A DNA stretch of 5,333 nt from Victivallales bacterium (GCA_016930955.1 JAFGFR010000204.1:1-5333), one strand, 5' to 3'; positions 1 through 5,333 are shown, numbered from the stretch's first letter. Notes: generated by a model from the letters alone, not told the origin. Numbers and translations are program-made.

Positions 1-254
1 ACCGTTATTTTAATGAGGTACGGACGCAACGGGCGCTCCGGGTCAAACTGCGAGATGTTGCGGTAGAATCTTATGAAGGTATCCTGAGTCACGTCTGCGG
101 CATCCGCACTGTTGCGGGTGATGCCGTAGGCACAGTTGTACACCCTTTGCTGGTGCCTCGCGATAAGATCCTCGAATTTATCCATGTCCCCCGCCAGCAC
201 CCTGCACACGAGTTTTCTGTCTTCCAAATCGTCAGAGCCAATCTGTCCGTCCAT
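1..254 (-). CDS. ECF-type RNA polymerase sigma factor, N-terminal part (truncated by window edge)
   Basis: Reading the minus strand from the ATG at 254-252 gives 84 codons with no stop before the left edge, so only the N-terminus is present. Residues about 29-80 match sigma-70 region 2 of extracytoplasmic-function sigma factors: DLIARHQQRVYNCAYGITRN, then DAADVTQDTF (51-60), then FYRNISQFDPE and PLRPYLIKIT. The second of these corresponds to the family's 'DAEDlvQEtF' helix, which contacts core polymerase and the -10 element. The family directs RNA polymerase to envelope- or stress-type regulons in the cytoplasm. Region 4 and any anti-sigma gene lie outside the window. The start at 254 is preferred because AAGGGA lies about 11 bases upstream; an in-frame ATG at 302-300 would add 16 residues but has no ribosome binding site. 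The gene is divergent from the FHA gene. Family assignment is firm; the subgroup and target genes cannot be told. Confidence 0.88.
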   Translation of the reverse strand, partial: MDGQIGSDDLEDRKLVCRVLAGDMDKFEDLIARHQQRVYNCAYGITRNSADAADVTQDTFIRFYRNISQFDPERPLRPYLIKIT

Positions 255-327
255 AACAAAGAATTCCCTTCTGTTTCTTCTTTCACAGCAATATACTCCC
301 ATGTGGTGAAAAAAGTTACTCCGTTTC

Positions 328-356
328 GGCATAAATCTTAAATTTCCATCCGTCAA
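328..356 (-). promoter_or_regulatory. Candidate sigma-70-type promoter for the ECF sigma gene
   Basis: On the minus strand TTGACG (plus coordinates 351-356) lies exactly 17 bases from TATGCC (328-333). The -35 match is 5 of 6 and the -10 match is weaker (TATxxx). Transcription would begin near 321, giving a leader of about 67 bases to the preferred start at 254. This is consensus matching only. Confidence 0.35.
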
Positions 357-400
357 CAGGCCAAATTGGCTCAAATGATACAAACTGCCGCGAAAAAGGA

Positions 401-430
401 TTGTAATCTGCTTGTCAAGGGCTAGATTAC
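401..430 (+). promoter_or_regulatory. Weak candidate promoter overlapped by a dyad operator, upstream of the FHA gene
   Basis: TTGTAA (401-406) and TAGATT (423-428) are separated by 16 bases, each matching the sigma-70 consensus at 4 of 6 positions. The same stretch holds a 7-bp inverted repeat, GTAATCT (403-409) and AGATTAC (424-430). A smaller dyad CTTG-T-CAAG (411-419) sits almost on the same centre. A dyad spanning the core promoter is where a repressor would be expected, but no regulator is identified. If the true promoter is ECF-dependent the core assignment here is wrong. Confidence 0.3.
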
Positions 431-440
431 GCCGATTGCA

Positions 441-456
441 CCGGGGATTTTCCTGG
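441..456 (+). other. Leader hairpin / near-palindrome ahead of the FHA gene
   Basis: CCGGGG (441-446) can pair with TCCTGG (451-456) across a 4-base ATTT loop, with two G-U pairs in RNA. It lies 33 bases before the FHA start codon and has no following U-run, so it is not a terminator. A role is unknown. Confidence 0.3.
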
Positions 457-489
457 TGATGCGGATGAATTTAGAAAACGGGGTTTAAT

Positions 490-2835
490 ATGCCGATATT
501 CAAATTGTCAGACCGTAAGGACAAGAGCGAAAGGGTCGTTTCAGGTATAAGACTTGGTGAATCCAAGTACATAGACCCAAATACGGCGAAGATAGAGGTC
601 AAGAGTCTGAAGAGGGAGGAGGCTGAGCCGATTGTCCAGGGTGCTCTGGAAGAGGAGACTCCTCCGGAGGTCATTTCCCTGCCGGATGAAGTCAACCCGG
701 TCCAATCCGTCCCCGCTACACCAGAGACTGAGCGGCAAAAGCCAGACACGGCCGAATCGCCTCTATCGCCCGAAGCGAAAAAAGGTGCCCCGGGAATCGG
801 GGCAATGCCTTTCGGCAAGAAGCCGATGATGCCGATGGGCAGGAGACCTGTGCCTTCTTCTGGCCCTTCCGGACTAAAAAGACCGATGATGCCCCCGGGC
901 GGACGCACGCCGTTCCCTCAAATCGGCAGGCCAAAACCAATGCCCCCCGCAGGGATTGATATCAAGCCGTCGGAAACGACCACAGATGTCAAAGACGAAA
1001 ACCCGGATGTCTTGACTCCGCCTCCGGCGGAAGCTAAAGAACAAGCTGCCCTGCCGAACGCATACTCCACCCCGGCTCCTCTGCCGGGGAAAATACCCGA
1101 AGCGCCACAACCAACACCTCCTCCACCGTCCCCAGGAGCCACCGTGGCATCGGGACCCGAGGCGGAAAAACTGCAACTTCCAAAACCAGGCGAGCCGGCA
1201 ATCAATCCAGAACTCCCTGAGGACGAAGGAATTTTGAAGCTGCCTACTCCATCTGCCGCAAGCGAGAAGAAGCCTGAAGAGCCTAAACCATCAGAAACGC
1301 CTGCCGCAACGCCAGAGGCGAAAAAGCCTCAACCCACATTTGGGAAGATGCCGCCGGACAAAAAACCATTGAGCCCTCTGGGGATGGGCGGGAAAATGCC
1401 GCTCGGCAAAAAGCCTCTAGGTGCGTTTGGGAGCAAATTTTCCGGCGTTAGACCGCCGCTCTCCCAGATAGGCAAACCTAAACCCATGCCCTCCGCCCCC
1501 GGCGGGGCAGAGACCAGGCCGACGGAAAAGGCTCAAGGGCAAGAGGCTGAAAAATCTGGAATTGATAAAAATAATACCCCTCCAGTCACTGCAGTTCGCC
1601 CCGGGTCAACGGTGTCACAGACACTGCCTGACCTGAAGGTTCCAGATCCAACCGCAACCGCCGCGAAAAAACTCGAGAAGCCAGATGAGCCCACTGCGAC
1701 GAAGGCGACAGACCCGTTGAAGCCACAGCCCGGGTCGACCGCCAGCGAAAAAACAGACGACGCGATTACAACCCTTGGAACGCCATCCCCCCTTCCAGCA
1801 GCACCTGCAGGCACCAGTCAAAAACCAGTTCCGAGAATCAGGCCGGCGGGATCCTCTGGAGCCAGACCGGCAATGCCTTTTGCAAGGAAACCCATGCTTC
1901 CCGGCGGAGGCAGACAAATCGGATTCAGGCCTCCAGGCCGGCCAACGCCCACTGCTCAAAAAACAAGCGATGAAGACGACAACCTCATTGCGCCAACCAC
2001 AGTCCTGCCCGCAAATGAAAGGGCAGACAAGCTGATGGAAATATCCGCAAAACCCAAGGACTCATCCCTGTACTGTTTTGTGAAAATCGCCGGGACATGG
2101 AAAAGGAAACACTTCCTGCCAGCTCAAAGAGGCGTGAGGATCGGAGGTGCCTCATCGATCAACGAGATAACACTCAACGACAACAGCCTGGACAACGAGC
2201 AGGCGGTAATGGTAAAGGCCGTGGACAAATGGGTTGTCATGGATATCGGATCGAAGGACATGATGCGTGTCGACGGCACTCCATCGAGACAGGTGTGCCT
2301 GTCTCCGAATCTCCCTTACGTCCTGCAGCTCGGCTCGGACTCCGTGGTGGTTTTTCTTGCCGACGCGAACGGAGAGGCACCCGAGCTGATACCCCCTGAA
2401 AAGAAGCCCGGCACCCCTCCGGGGGCACCGCAGCTAAGCAAACTCAAATTCGGCGAGAAGGAGTTTCCGGTATTCATACCCGACAAGCTGCCGGCCGGCG
2501 AGGATAAAGAAATCAAAAACCTCGGATCACCCTGCTTCACCATGACACCGACAAACGACCCTGACAATGTGCTGCAGACACTCAAAATCCCCGCCGGAAG
2601 CCCCCCAATGCTGGTGGGACGCTCAAGCAAGTTGTCACAGCTGCTCGTTCCAGACAAGAATGTCTCCAGAAGACACGCCGAGATATCAATCTCTGGGAAA
2701 TCCCTCACTGTCAAAGACTGCGGCACCAGCAACGGCACTTACGTGAATTTCACCGAAATCTCAGGACACGCAGTCGTCAAGGCCGGCGAAACCGTCACTT
2801 TCGGAAGCATCCCGTTTATCGTCACATACGAGTAG
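490..2835 (+). CDS. Large proline-rich disordered protein with degenerate and canonical C-terminal FHA domains
   Basis: The product has 781 residues and no signal peptide or membrane segment, so it is probably cytoplasmic. Residues 51-500 are low-complexity: I count 96 prolines in 450 residues (about 21%), with no Cys or Trp before residue 529. Three basic modules (about 99-155, 280-340, 445-491) alternate with acidic Thr/Pro/Glu/Ala spacers. Residues about 545-625 resemble an FHA fold without its ligand residues. Residues about 700-781 are a canonical FHA domain: G710-R711-S712, S726-R727-R728-H729 and S747-N748-G749-T750. FHA domains bind phosphothreonine peptides, so a Ser/Thr kinase partner is expected, but none is in the window. 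The ATG at 490 is the first in frame after a TAG at 472-474; GGGG at 480-483 is a weak ribosome binding site. The CsgG-like gene follows after 71 bases. The FHA call is firm; the biological role is unknown, and a scaffold or pThr switch is inference. Confidence 0.9.
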   Translation: MPIFKLSDRKDKSERVVSGIRLGESKYIDPNTAKIEVKSLKREEAEPIVQGALEEETPPEVISLPDEVNPVQSVPATPETERQKPDTAESPLSPEAKKGAPGIGAMPFGKKPMMPMGRRPVPSSGPSGLKRPMMPPGGRTPFPQIGRPKPMPPAGIDIKPSETTTDVKDENPDVLTPPPAEAKEQAALPNAYSTPAPLPGKIPEAPQPTPPPPSPGATVASGPEAEKLQLPKPGEPAINPELPEDEGILKLPTPSAASEKKPEEPKPSETPAATPEAKKPQPTFGKMPPDKKPLSPLGMGGKMPLGKKPLGAFGSKFSGVRPPLSQIGKPKPMPSAPGGAETRPTEKAQGQEAEKSGIDKNNTPPVTAVRPGSTVSQTLPDLKVPDPTATAAKKLEKPDEPTATKATDPLKPQPGSTASEKTDDAITTLGTPSPLPAAPAGTSQKPVPRIRPAGSSGARPAMPFARKPMLPGGGRQIGFRPPGRPTPTAQKTSDEDDNLIAPTTVLPANERADKLMEISAKPKDSSLYCFVKIAGTWKRKHFLPAQRGVRIGGASSINEITLNDNSLDNEQAVMVKAVDKWVVMDIGSKDMMRVDGTPSRQVCLSPNLPYVLQLGSDSVVVFLADANGEAPELIPPEKKPGTPPGAPQLSKLKFGEKEFPVFIPDKLPAGEDKEIKNLGSPCFTMTPTNDPDNVLQTLKIPAGSPPMLVGRSSKLSQLLVPDKNVSRRHAEISISGKSLTVKDCGTSNGTYVNFTEISGHAVVKAGETVTFGSIPFIVTYE
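790..1965 (+). repeat. Three diverged basic Pro/Met/Gly modules inside the FHA protein
   Basis: Module A (790-954), B (1327-1509) and C (1828-1965) are related at protein level. The core motif MPxx[KR]KP[ML] occurs as AMPFGKKPM (residues 105-113), KMPPDKKPL (286-294), KMPLGKKPL (302-310) and AMPFARKPM (461-469). A second motif, QIG[RK]PKPMP[PS]A, ends modules A (144-154) and B (326-336), and module C has RQIGFRPPGRP. At DNA level CCGATGATGCC recurs at 823-833 and 883-893, exactly 60 bases apart. Modules A and C contain no Asp or Glu and B has one (D290), each with about 9-10 Lys/Arg. Confidence 0.8.
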
Positions 2836-2863
2836 ATGAATGAAACTGGCTCAAGTGAAAACC

Positions 2864-2880
2864 CCGGCACATCATGCCGG
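2864..2880 (+). other. GC-rich intergenic hairpin between the FHA and CsgG-like genes
   Basis: CCGGCA (2864-2869) and TGCCGG (2875-2880) form a perfect 6-bp stem with a CATCA loop. The plus-strand transcript continues with UAAAAAAC, not a U-run, so it is not an intrinsic terminator in that direction. On the minus strand it is followed by GGTTTTC, too short a T-run to be convincing. It lies 14 bases before the AAGGAG of the next gene and could affect mRNA stability or relative expression. It also lies inside a 15-codon mini-ORF (2836-2883) that starts directly after the FHA stop. Confidence 0.45.
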
Positions 2881-2894
2881 TAAAAAACAAATAT

Positions 2895-2900
2895 AAGGAG
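2895..2900 (+). promoter_or_regulatory. Ribosome binding site fixing the CsgG-like start
   Basis: AAGGAG lies 6 bases before the ATG at 2907. This decides the start in favour of 2907 over the in-frame ATG at 2874, which has no comparable site and would place 11 charged or polar residues ahead of the signal peptide. Confidence 0.8.
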
Positions 2901-2906
2901 TTTGTC

Positions 2907-3848
2907 ATGATCAGGAAGCTGTTGTGCATGTCGTGTCTCTTAGTCAGCGTCAGGGCCTCCGCGGTGCCCAAGGGGCAGCCGACAATGGCTGTCTTGCCGT
3001 TCCAGCTCAGTCCCGTCATCGAGACTGTCCAGATAGGCGATCTCGTCGTCAACAGGACACTCGTCGAGAGAGAGTTCTCAAACCACCTCATAGCATTCCT
3101 GACCAAGTCGCGCAAGTTCAACATGCTCAGCAGAACGCATATAGAGAGCGTGATAAACGAGAACATGCTGACCGAGTCGGACTGGATCAAGCCCGGCGAG
3201 GCCGAGAGAATCGGGAAGCTGCTCGTCGCAGACTACCTCGTCACAGGAGTCATAAACCGCATGGAGTTCCAGGTGATCGAGCAGAACATCCAGATAACTG
3301 GGGAAACAACTCCGAGGATAGTGGCGACATTCAAGAGCCAGTTTCAGATAATCGAGTCCCAAAGCGGCAAGATAGTCGCCGCCGACCAGGTACTGAACAG
3401 GCTTAAGAGCGCGGACGTGCGCCGCGAGATCCCTGCCTCCGAGCGCAAGGACTGGACTCTCGCCGATTTCCGTGAGCTGCTCTTCGAGCGAAGTGCAACA
3501 GAGATGGGCAATGCAATACTCTCGGGTGTCTACCCCGTAAAGATCATCGAGGTAGCCGCTGATTCGGTCGTGCTGAACCGCGGCCAAGGTGTCGGCGTAA
3601 ATGTCGGAGACATATTTGTGGTCGTGAGCCAGGGCGAGCCCATAGTGGATGTCGACACCGGCGAGACTCTGGGAGGCTCGGAGGAGGAAGTCGGCATGAT
3701 CGAGATAACATCGGTCGAGGTGAAGTTCAGCAAGGCAAAAATCCTTAAGGGGAAAGAGGCGATACAGTACGGCGATGTATGCAGAATGAAAAAGAAGGAG
3801 ATCCCGCAGCAGGAGCCGGCATATCCCAGAGCCACCCCGGGATGGTGA
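2907..3848 (+). CDS. Exported CsgG-family protein with FlgT C-terminal-like domain
   Basis: The product has 313 residues. A signal peptide is visible: M-I-R-K, a hydrophobic core LLCMSCLLVSV (5-15), and an A-S-A site predicting cleavage after A19. There is no good lipobox, although curli CsgG is a lipoprotein. Residues about 25-208 match the CsgG/LpoB-type fold: MAVLPFQ, FLTKSRKFNMLSRTHIESVI (64-83) with NENMLTE after it, and AERIGKLLVADYLVTGVINR (99-118). Residues about 211-297 match the FlgT C-terminal beta domain: LNRGQGVGVNVGDIFVVV (223-240), DVDTGETLGG, then VGMIEITSVEVKFSKAKILKG. These families assemble outer-membrane or periplasmic structures such as curli pores, flagellar basal-body rings and penicillin-binding-protein activators. 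No curlin, flagellar or PBP gene is nearby, so the partner is unknown. It lies 71 bases after the FHA gene on the same strand, suggesting co-transcription. Domain call fairly sure, function open. Confidence 0.85.
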   Translation: MIRKLLCMSCLLVSVRASAVPKGQPTMAVLPFQLSPVIETVQIGDLVVNRTLVEREFSNHLIAFLTKSRKFNMLSRTHIESVINENMLTESDWIKPGEAERIGKLLVADYLVTGVINRMEFQVIEQNIQITGETTPRIVATFKSQFQIIESQSGKIVAADQVLNRLKSADVRREIPASERKDWTLADFRELLFERSATEMGNAILSGVYPVKIIEVAADSVVLNRGQGVGVNVGDIFVVVSQGEPIVDVDTGETLGGSEEEVGMIEITSVEVKFSKAKILKGKEAIQYGDVCRMKKKEIPQQEPAYPRATPGW

Positions 3849-3854
3849 GGATGG

Positions 3855-3986
3855 ATGTCTTGTGGACGGCCAAATCCTAGGCATGGAGCCAACTCGGGTT
3901 TGCGCATGAATGAGCAATTCACATGCCGCCGTGCGGGACTCACGGGATTCTCAGGCGCATTGTCTGATCACGTGCGGGACAAATGA
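3855..3986 (+). CDS. Possible 43-residue small protein or coupling leader before folC
   Basis: An ATG at 3855 opens 43 codons ending in TGA at 3984-3986. It begins MSCGRPNPRHG and ends LSDHVRDK, is Arg/Gly/Ser-rich, and has two Cys and no membrane segment. GGTGAGG (3844-3850), overlapping the end of the upstream gene, could serve as a ribosome binding site 4 bases before the ATG. Its stop overlaps the folC start as ATGA, the classic arrangement for translational coupling, and folC has no clear site of its own. A shorter start at 3906 gives 26 codons. I do not recognise the peptide, and its frame happens to continue from the CsgG-like stop, so chance is possible. Confidence 0.3.
   Translation: MSCGRPNPRHGANSGLRMNEQFTCRRAGLTGFSGALSDHVRDK
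3930..3980 (+). repeat. Short direct repeat flanking the folC start region
   Basis: CGTGCGGGAC occurs at 3930-3939 and 3971-3980, 41 bases apart, with the second copy ending two bases before the folC ATG. Next to the first copy CCGTG (3929-3933) and CACGG (3941-3945) could form a short stem. Function unknown; it may be chance. Confidence 0.4.
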
Positions 3987-5203
3987 GCAGCGACTCCTTC
4001 TTGTCTGGGCTGGAGATGTTCGGGATCAAGATGGGTCTTGAACAGACACGACGGCTCTTCTCTCTGATGGGGAACCCCGAAAAGAGTCTCCGTTTTATCC
4101 ACGTCGCCGGCACAAACGGGAAAGGCTCCGTGTGCGCAATGATAGCCGCAGGTCTTTCCGCCGCAGGATTCAAAACTGGATTCTACAGCTCCCCTCATCT
4201 CATTTCCCTGAGAGAAAGATTCAGGATTGATGGCAAAGCAATTTCGCAAGCCACGCTGAATATACTCGCCGACAAAGCCGAGAAGGCTGCCATGACTATG
4301 AAGGCAGAGGGTGCGAGCCCCACCTACTTCGAGGTGACCACCGCTGTCGCAGCCGCGTATTTCGCAAAAGAAGACGTTGATTTCGCGGTATGGGAGACTG
4401 GTATGGGCGGGCGGCTCGATGCCACAAACATCGTGCTGCCGGAGGTCTCGGTCATCACGTCCGTCGGCATGGACCACTGTGACTATCTGGGCTCTTCCTT
4501 GCCACTGGTGGCAGCAGAGAAATCCGGCATAATCAAACAAGGAGTCCCTCTTTTCTGCGGCCCCATGGACAATGTTGCTATGGAGGTGATACGTTGCAAA
4601 GCGGCAGAAGAAAACACCACCATCTTCCTTCCGCTCGACAATCACTCCGCCGTCACGCACTGCAATGATTACCGACTAAGAAACCAAACGCTTGCCGAGG
4701 CCGTGCTGCGACATCTTTCAGAAAAGTTCAAGTTCCCCGCCGACAAAGCATTCCGTGGCATTCCCGGTATGCGTTGGCCGGCGCGCTTCCATATCATGGA
4801 GGATGGAGCAATCGTTGACGGCGCGCATAACCCCCAGGGCGGACTCGCACTGGCAAAACTCCTGCAAAAAGAATTCCCGGGCGAAAGGTTCTCGATCATC
4901 TTCGCCGCATTTGCCGACAAGGACACCGAAAGCCTGCTGAAAATCCTTGAGCCCCTCGCGGAGCGCTTCATCTTCACGCAAATCAGCGCAAAAAGGCCCT
5001 CGGCACCCCCCGGACAACTGGAGACCATCCTCCAAAGTTTCTCGAAAACCCCATCTCTAAAAGCCGTGAATCCAGCCGAAGCTCTCGTTCTCGTGCCCGC
5101 ACTCCACTCGAGTTCCAGACTCCTCGTCACAGGATCACTCTTCCTCGCCGGCGAAATCCTCAAAATCAAAAACCTCGAAGAGCAAGCTTTGGATATCTAC
5201 TGA
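3983..5203 (+). CDS. folC: Bifunctional folylpolyglutamate synthase / dihydrofolate synthase
   Basis: The product (406 residues) is a Mur-ligase-family cytoplasmic enzyme that uses ATP to add glutamate to dihydropteroate and then to folates. Visible motifs: N-terminal LEMFGIKMGLEQTRRLF; P-loop GTNGKGS (43-49); SSPHLISLRERFRIDG (59-74); FEVTTA (116-121); ETGMGGRLDATN (138-149); SVGMDHCDYLG (160-170, metal/ATP-site His165); EKSGI (179-183); WPARF (265-269); C-domain DGAHNP (279-284); FAAFADKD (307-314); VTGSLFLAGE (382-391). All expected catalytic blocks are present and in order. At 406 residues it is slightly short against about 420-430 for well-known homologues, and the missing length appears to lie between about 205 and 240. 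The ATG at 3983 is the only plausible start, since an in-frame TGA stands at 3965-3967. No strong ribosome binding site precedes it. Whether both activities are kept cannot be read from sequence. Confidence 0.96.
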   Translation: MSSDSFLSGLEMFGIKMGLEQTRRLFSLMGNPEKSLRFIHVAGTNGKGSVCAMIAAGLSAAGFKTGFYSSPHLISLRERFRIDGKAISQATLNILADKAEKAAMTMKAEGASPTYFEVTTAVAAAYFAKEDVDFAVWETGMGGRLDATNIVLPEVSVITSVGMDHCDYLGSSLPLVAAEKSGIIKQGVPLFCGPMDNVAMEVIRCKAAEENTTIFLPLDNHSAVTHCNDYRLRNQTLAEAVLRHLSEKFKFPADKAFRGIPGMRWPARFHIMEDGAIVDGAHNPQGGLALAKLLQKEFPGERFSIIFAAFADKDTESLLKILEPLAERFIFTQISAKRPSAPPGQLETILQSFSKTPSLKAVNPAEALVLVPALHSSSRLLVTGSLFLAGEILKIKNLEEQALDIY

Positions 5204-5245
5204 GCCATTCTCGTCGCCGTTCTAGTATGCCGATTTTCCTTTTAT

Positions 5246-5333
5246 ATGATGAGCCAATTTCAAAACTACCCGTGGCCGCGCGGCCTGCTATTTTGGATGC
5301 GAGGCCACGCCGATGCGGGAGCGGGCATACCTG
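5246..5333 (+). CDS. Possible start of an unrecognised gene (truncated by window edge)
   Basis: Tandem ATG codons at 5246 and 5249 open a frame with no stop to the window end (29 codons), beginning MMSQFQNYPWPRGLLFWMRG. I do not recognise it. No ribosome binding site is visible upstream, where the sequence is T-rich (TTTTCCTTTT). The frame is also open back to the folC stop. It could be a real gene start or a chance open frame in GC-rich DNA. The minus strand is also partly open here, so even the strand is uncertain. Confidence 0.28.
   Translation, partial: MMSQFQNYPWPRGLLFWMRGHADAGAGIP
5271..5309. repeat. Palindrome and overlapping inverted repeat near the right edge
   Basis: GGCCGCGCGGCC (5274-5285) is a perfect 12-bp palindrome. 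CGTGGCC (5271-5277) is also inverted as GGCCACG at 5303-5309 across 25 bases, so two alternative hairpins compete for the same left arm. There is no T-run, so a terminator is unlikely. If a gene starts at 5246 these lie in coding sequence. Confidence 0.4.

Noticed and set aside
89..341. Open frames on both strands over the sigma factor region
   Set aside because: The frame matching ECF sigma region 2 explains this stretch; the other frames show no family motif.
471..1205. Several minus-strand open frames opposite the proline-rich part of the FHA gene
   Set aside because: They mirror the proline/glycine-rich codons of the plus strand (Gly/Ser/Phe/Arg runs), have no domain signature, and vanish where composition normalises.
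2861..2890. Intrinsic terminator after the FHA gene
   Set aside because: The stem is good, but the plus-strand RNA continues with an A-run rather than a U-run.
2874..2906. Upstream ATG for the CsgG-like protein
   Set aside because: No ribosome binding site precedes it, the codon falls in the hairpin loop, and it would bury the signal peptide behind polar residues. The AAGGAG at 2895-2900 fits the ATG at 2907.
2907..3848. Curli secretion locus
   Set aside because: Only the CsgG fold is shared. There is no curlin, CsgE or CsgF gene, and no convincing lipobox: the segment LLCMSC lacks the usual Leu at -3.
3078..3917. Long minus-strand open frame (about 279 codons) opposite the CsgG-like gene
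   Set aside because: Its translation is rich in His, Tyr, Leu and Cys without recognisable motifs, and it lies opposite a gene with clear CsgG/FlgT homology, a signal peptide and a good ribosome binding site. It is a by-product of codon bias.
3849..3982. Intrinsic terminator or riboswitch between the CsgG-like gene and folC
   Set aside because: There is no stem followed by a T-run and no recognisable aptamer; only weak stems and a 10-base direct repeat are visible.
3846..5245. Reassigned or read-through UGA, because the frame stays open after the TGA stops of both the CsgG-like gene and folC
   Set aside because: FolC ends at the length expected for the family, Trp is encoded by TGG throughout, and short open stretches after a stop are common in GC-rich DNA.

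Overview
The window reads as ordinary chromosomal DNA from a Gram-negative-type bacterium with AAGGAG-type ribosome binding sites. A CsgG/FlgT-like envelope protein next to a very long disordered FHA protein resembles gene content in the Planctomycetes-Verrucomicrobia-Lentisphaerae group. That placement is an inference from gene style only and is weak. No IS element, CRISPR array, tRNA or rRNA was recognised.

Layout. Positions 1-254 (minus) hold the N-terminal part of an ECF sigma factor that runs off the left edge. Positions 255-489 are a divergent control region with a candidate promoter for the sigma gene, a weak promoter overlapped by a dyad for the rightward genes, and a leader hairpin. 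Positions 490-2835 (plus) encode a 781-residue protein. It has a long proline-rich disordered region built from three basic repeat modules separated by acidic/Thr/Pro spacers, then a degenerate FHA-like domain and a canonical C-terminal FHA domain. Positions 2907-3848 (plus) encode an exported 313-residue CsgG-fold protein with a FlgT_C-like C-terminal domain. Positions 3855-3986 hold a possible 43-codon small ORF whose stop overlaps the start of the next gene. Positions 3983-5203 (plus) encode FolC, the folate-pathway ligase. The last 130 bases may contain the start of another plus-strand gene.

How the parts may work together. The sigma factor and the FHA gene diverge from a shared control region, and the FHA and CsgG-like genes are co-directional with a 71-bp gap. 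An attractive but unproven reading is an envelope module in which a cytoplasmic phosphothreonine-reading scaffold is co-expressed with an exported CsgG/FlgT-type factor, possibly under the adjacent sigma factor. FolC looks like a housekeeping neighbour. The least conventional element is the FHA protein: charge-segregated repeats carrying a recurring MPxx[KR]KP[ML] motif, plus a second FHA-like fold that has lost its ligand-binding residues.
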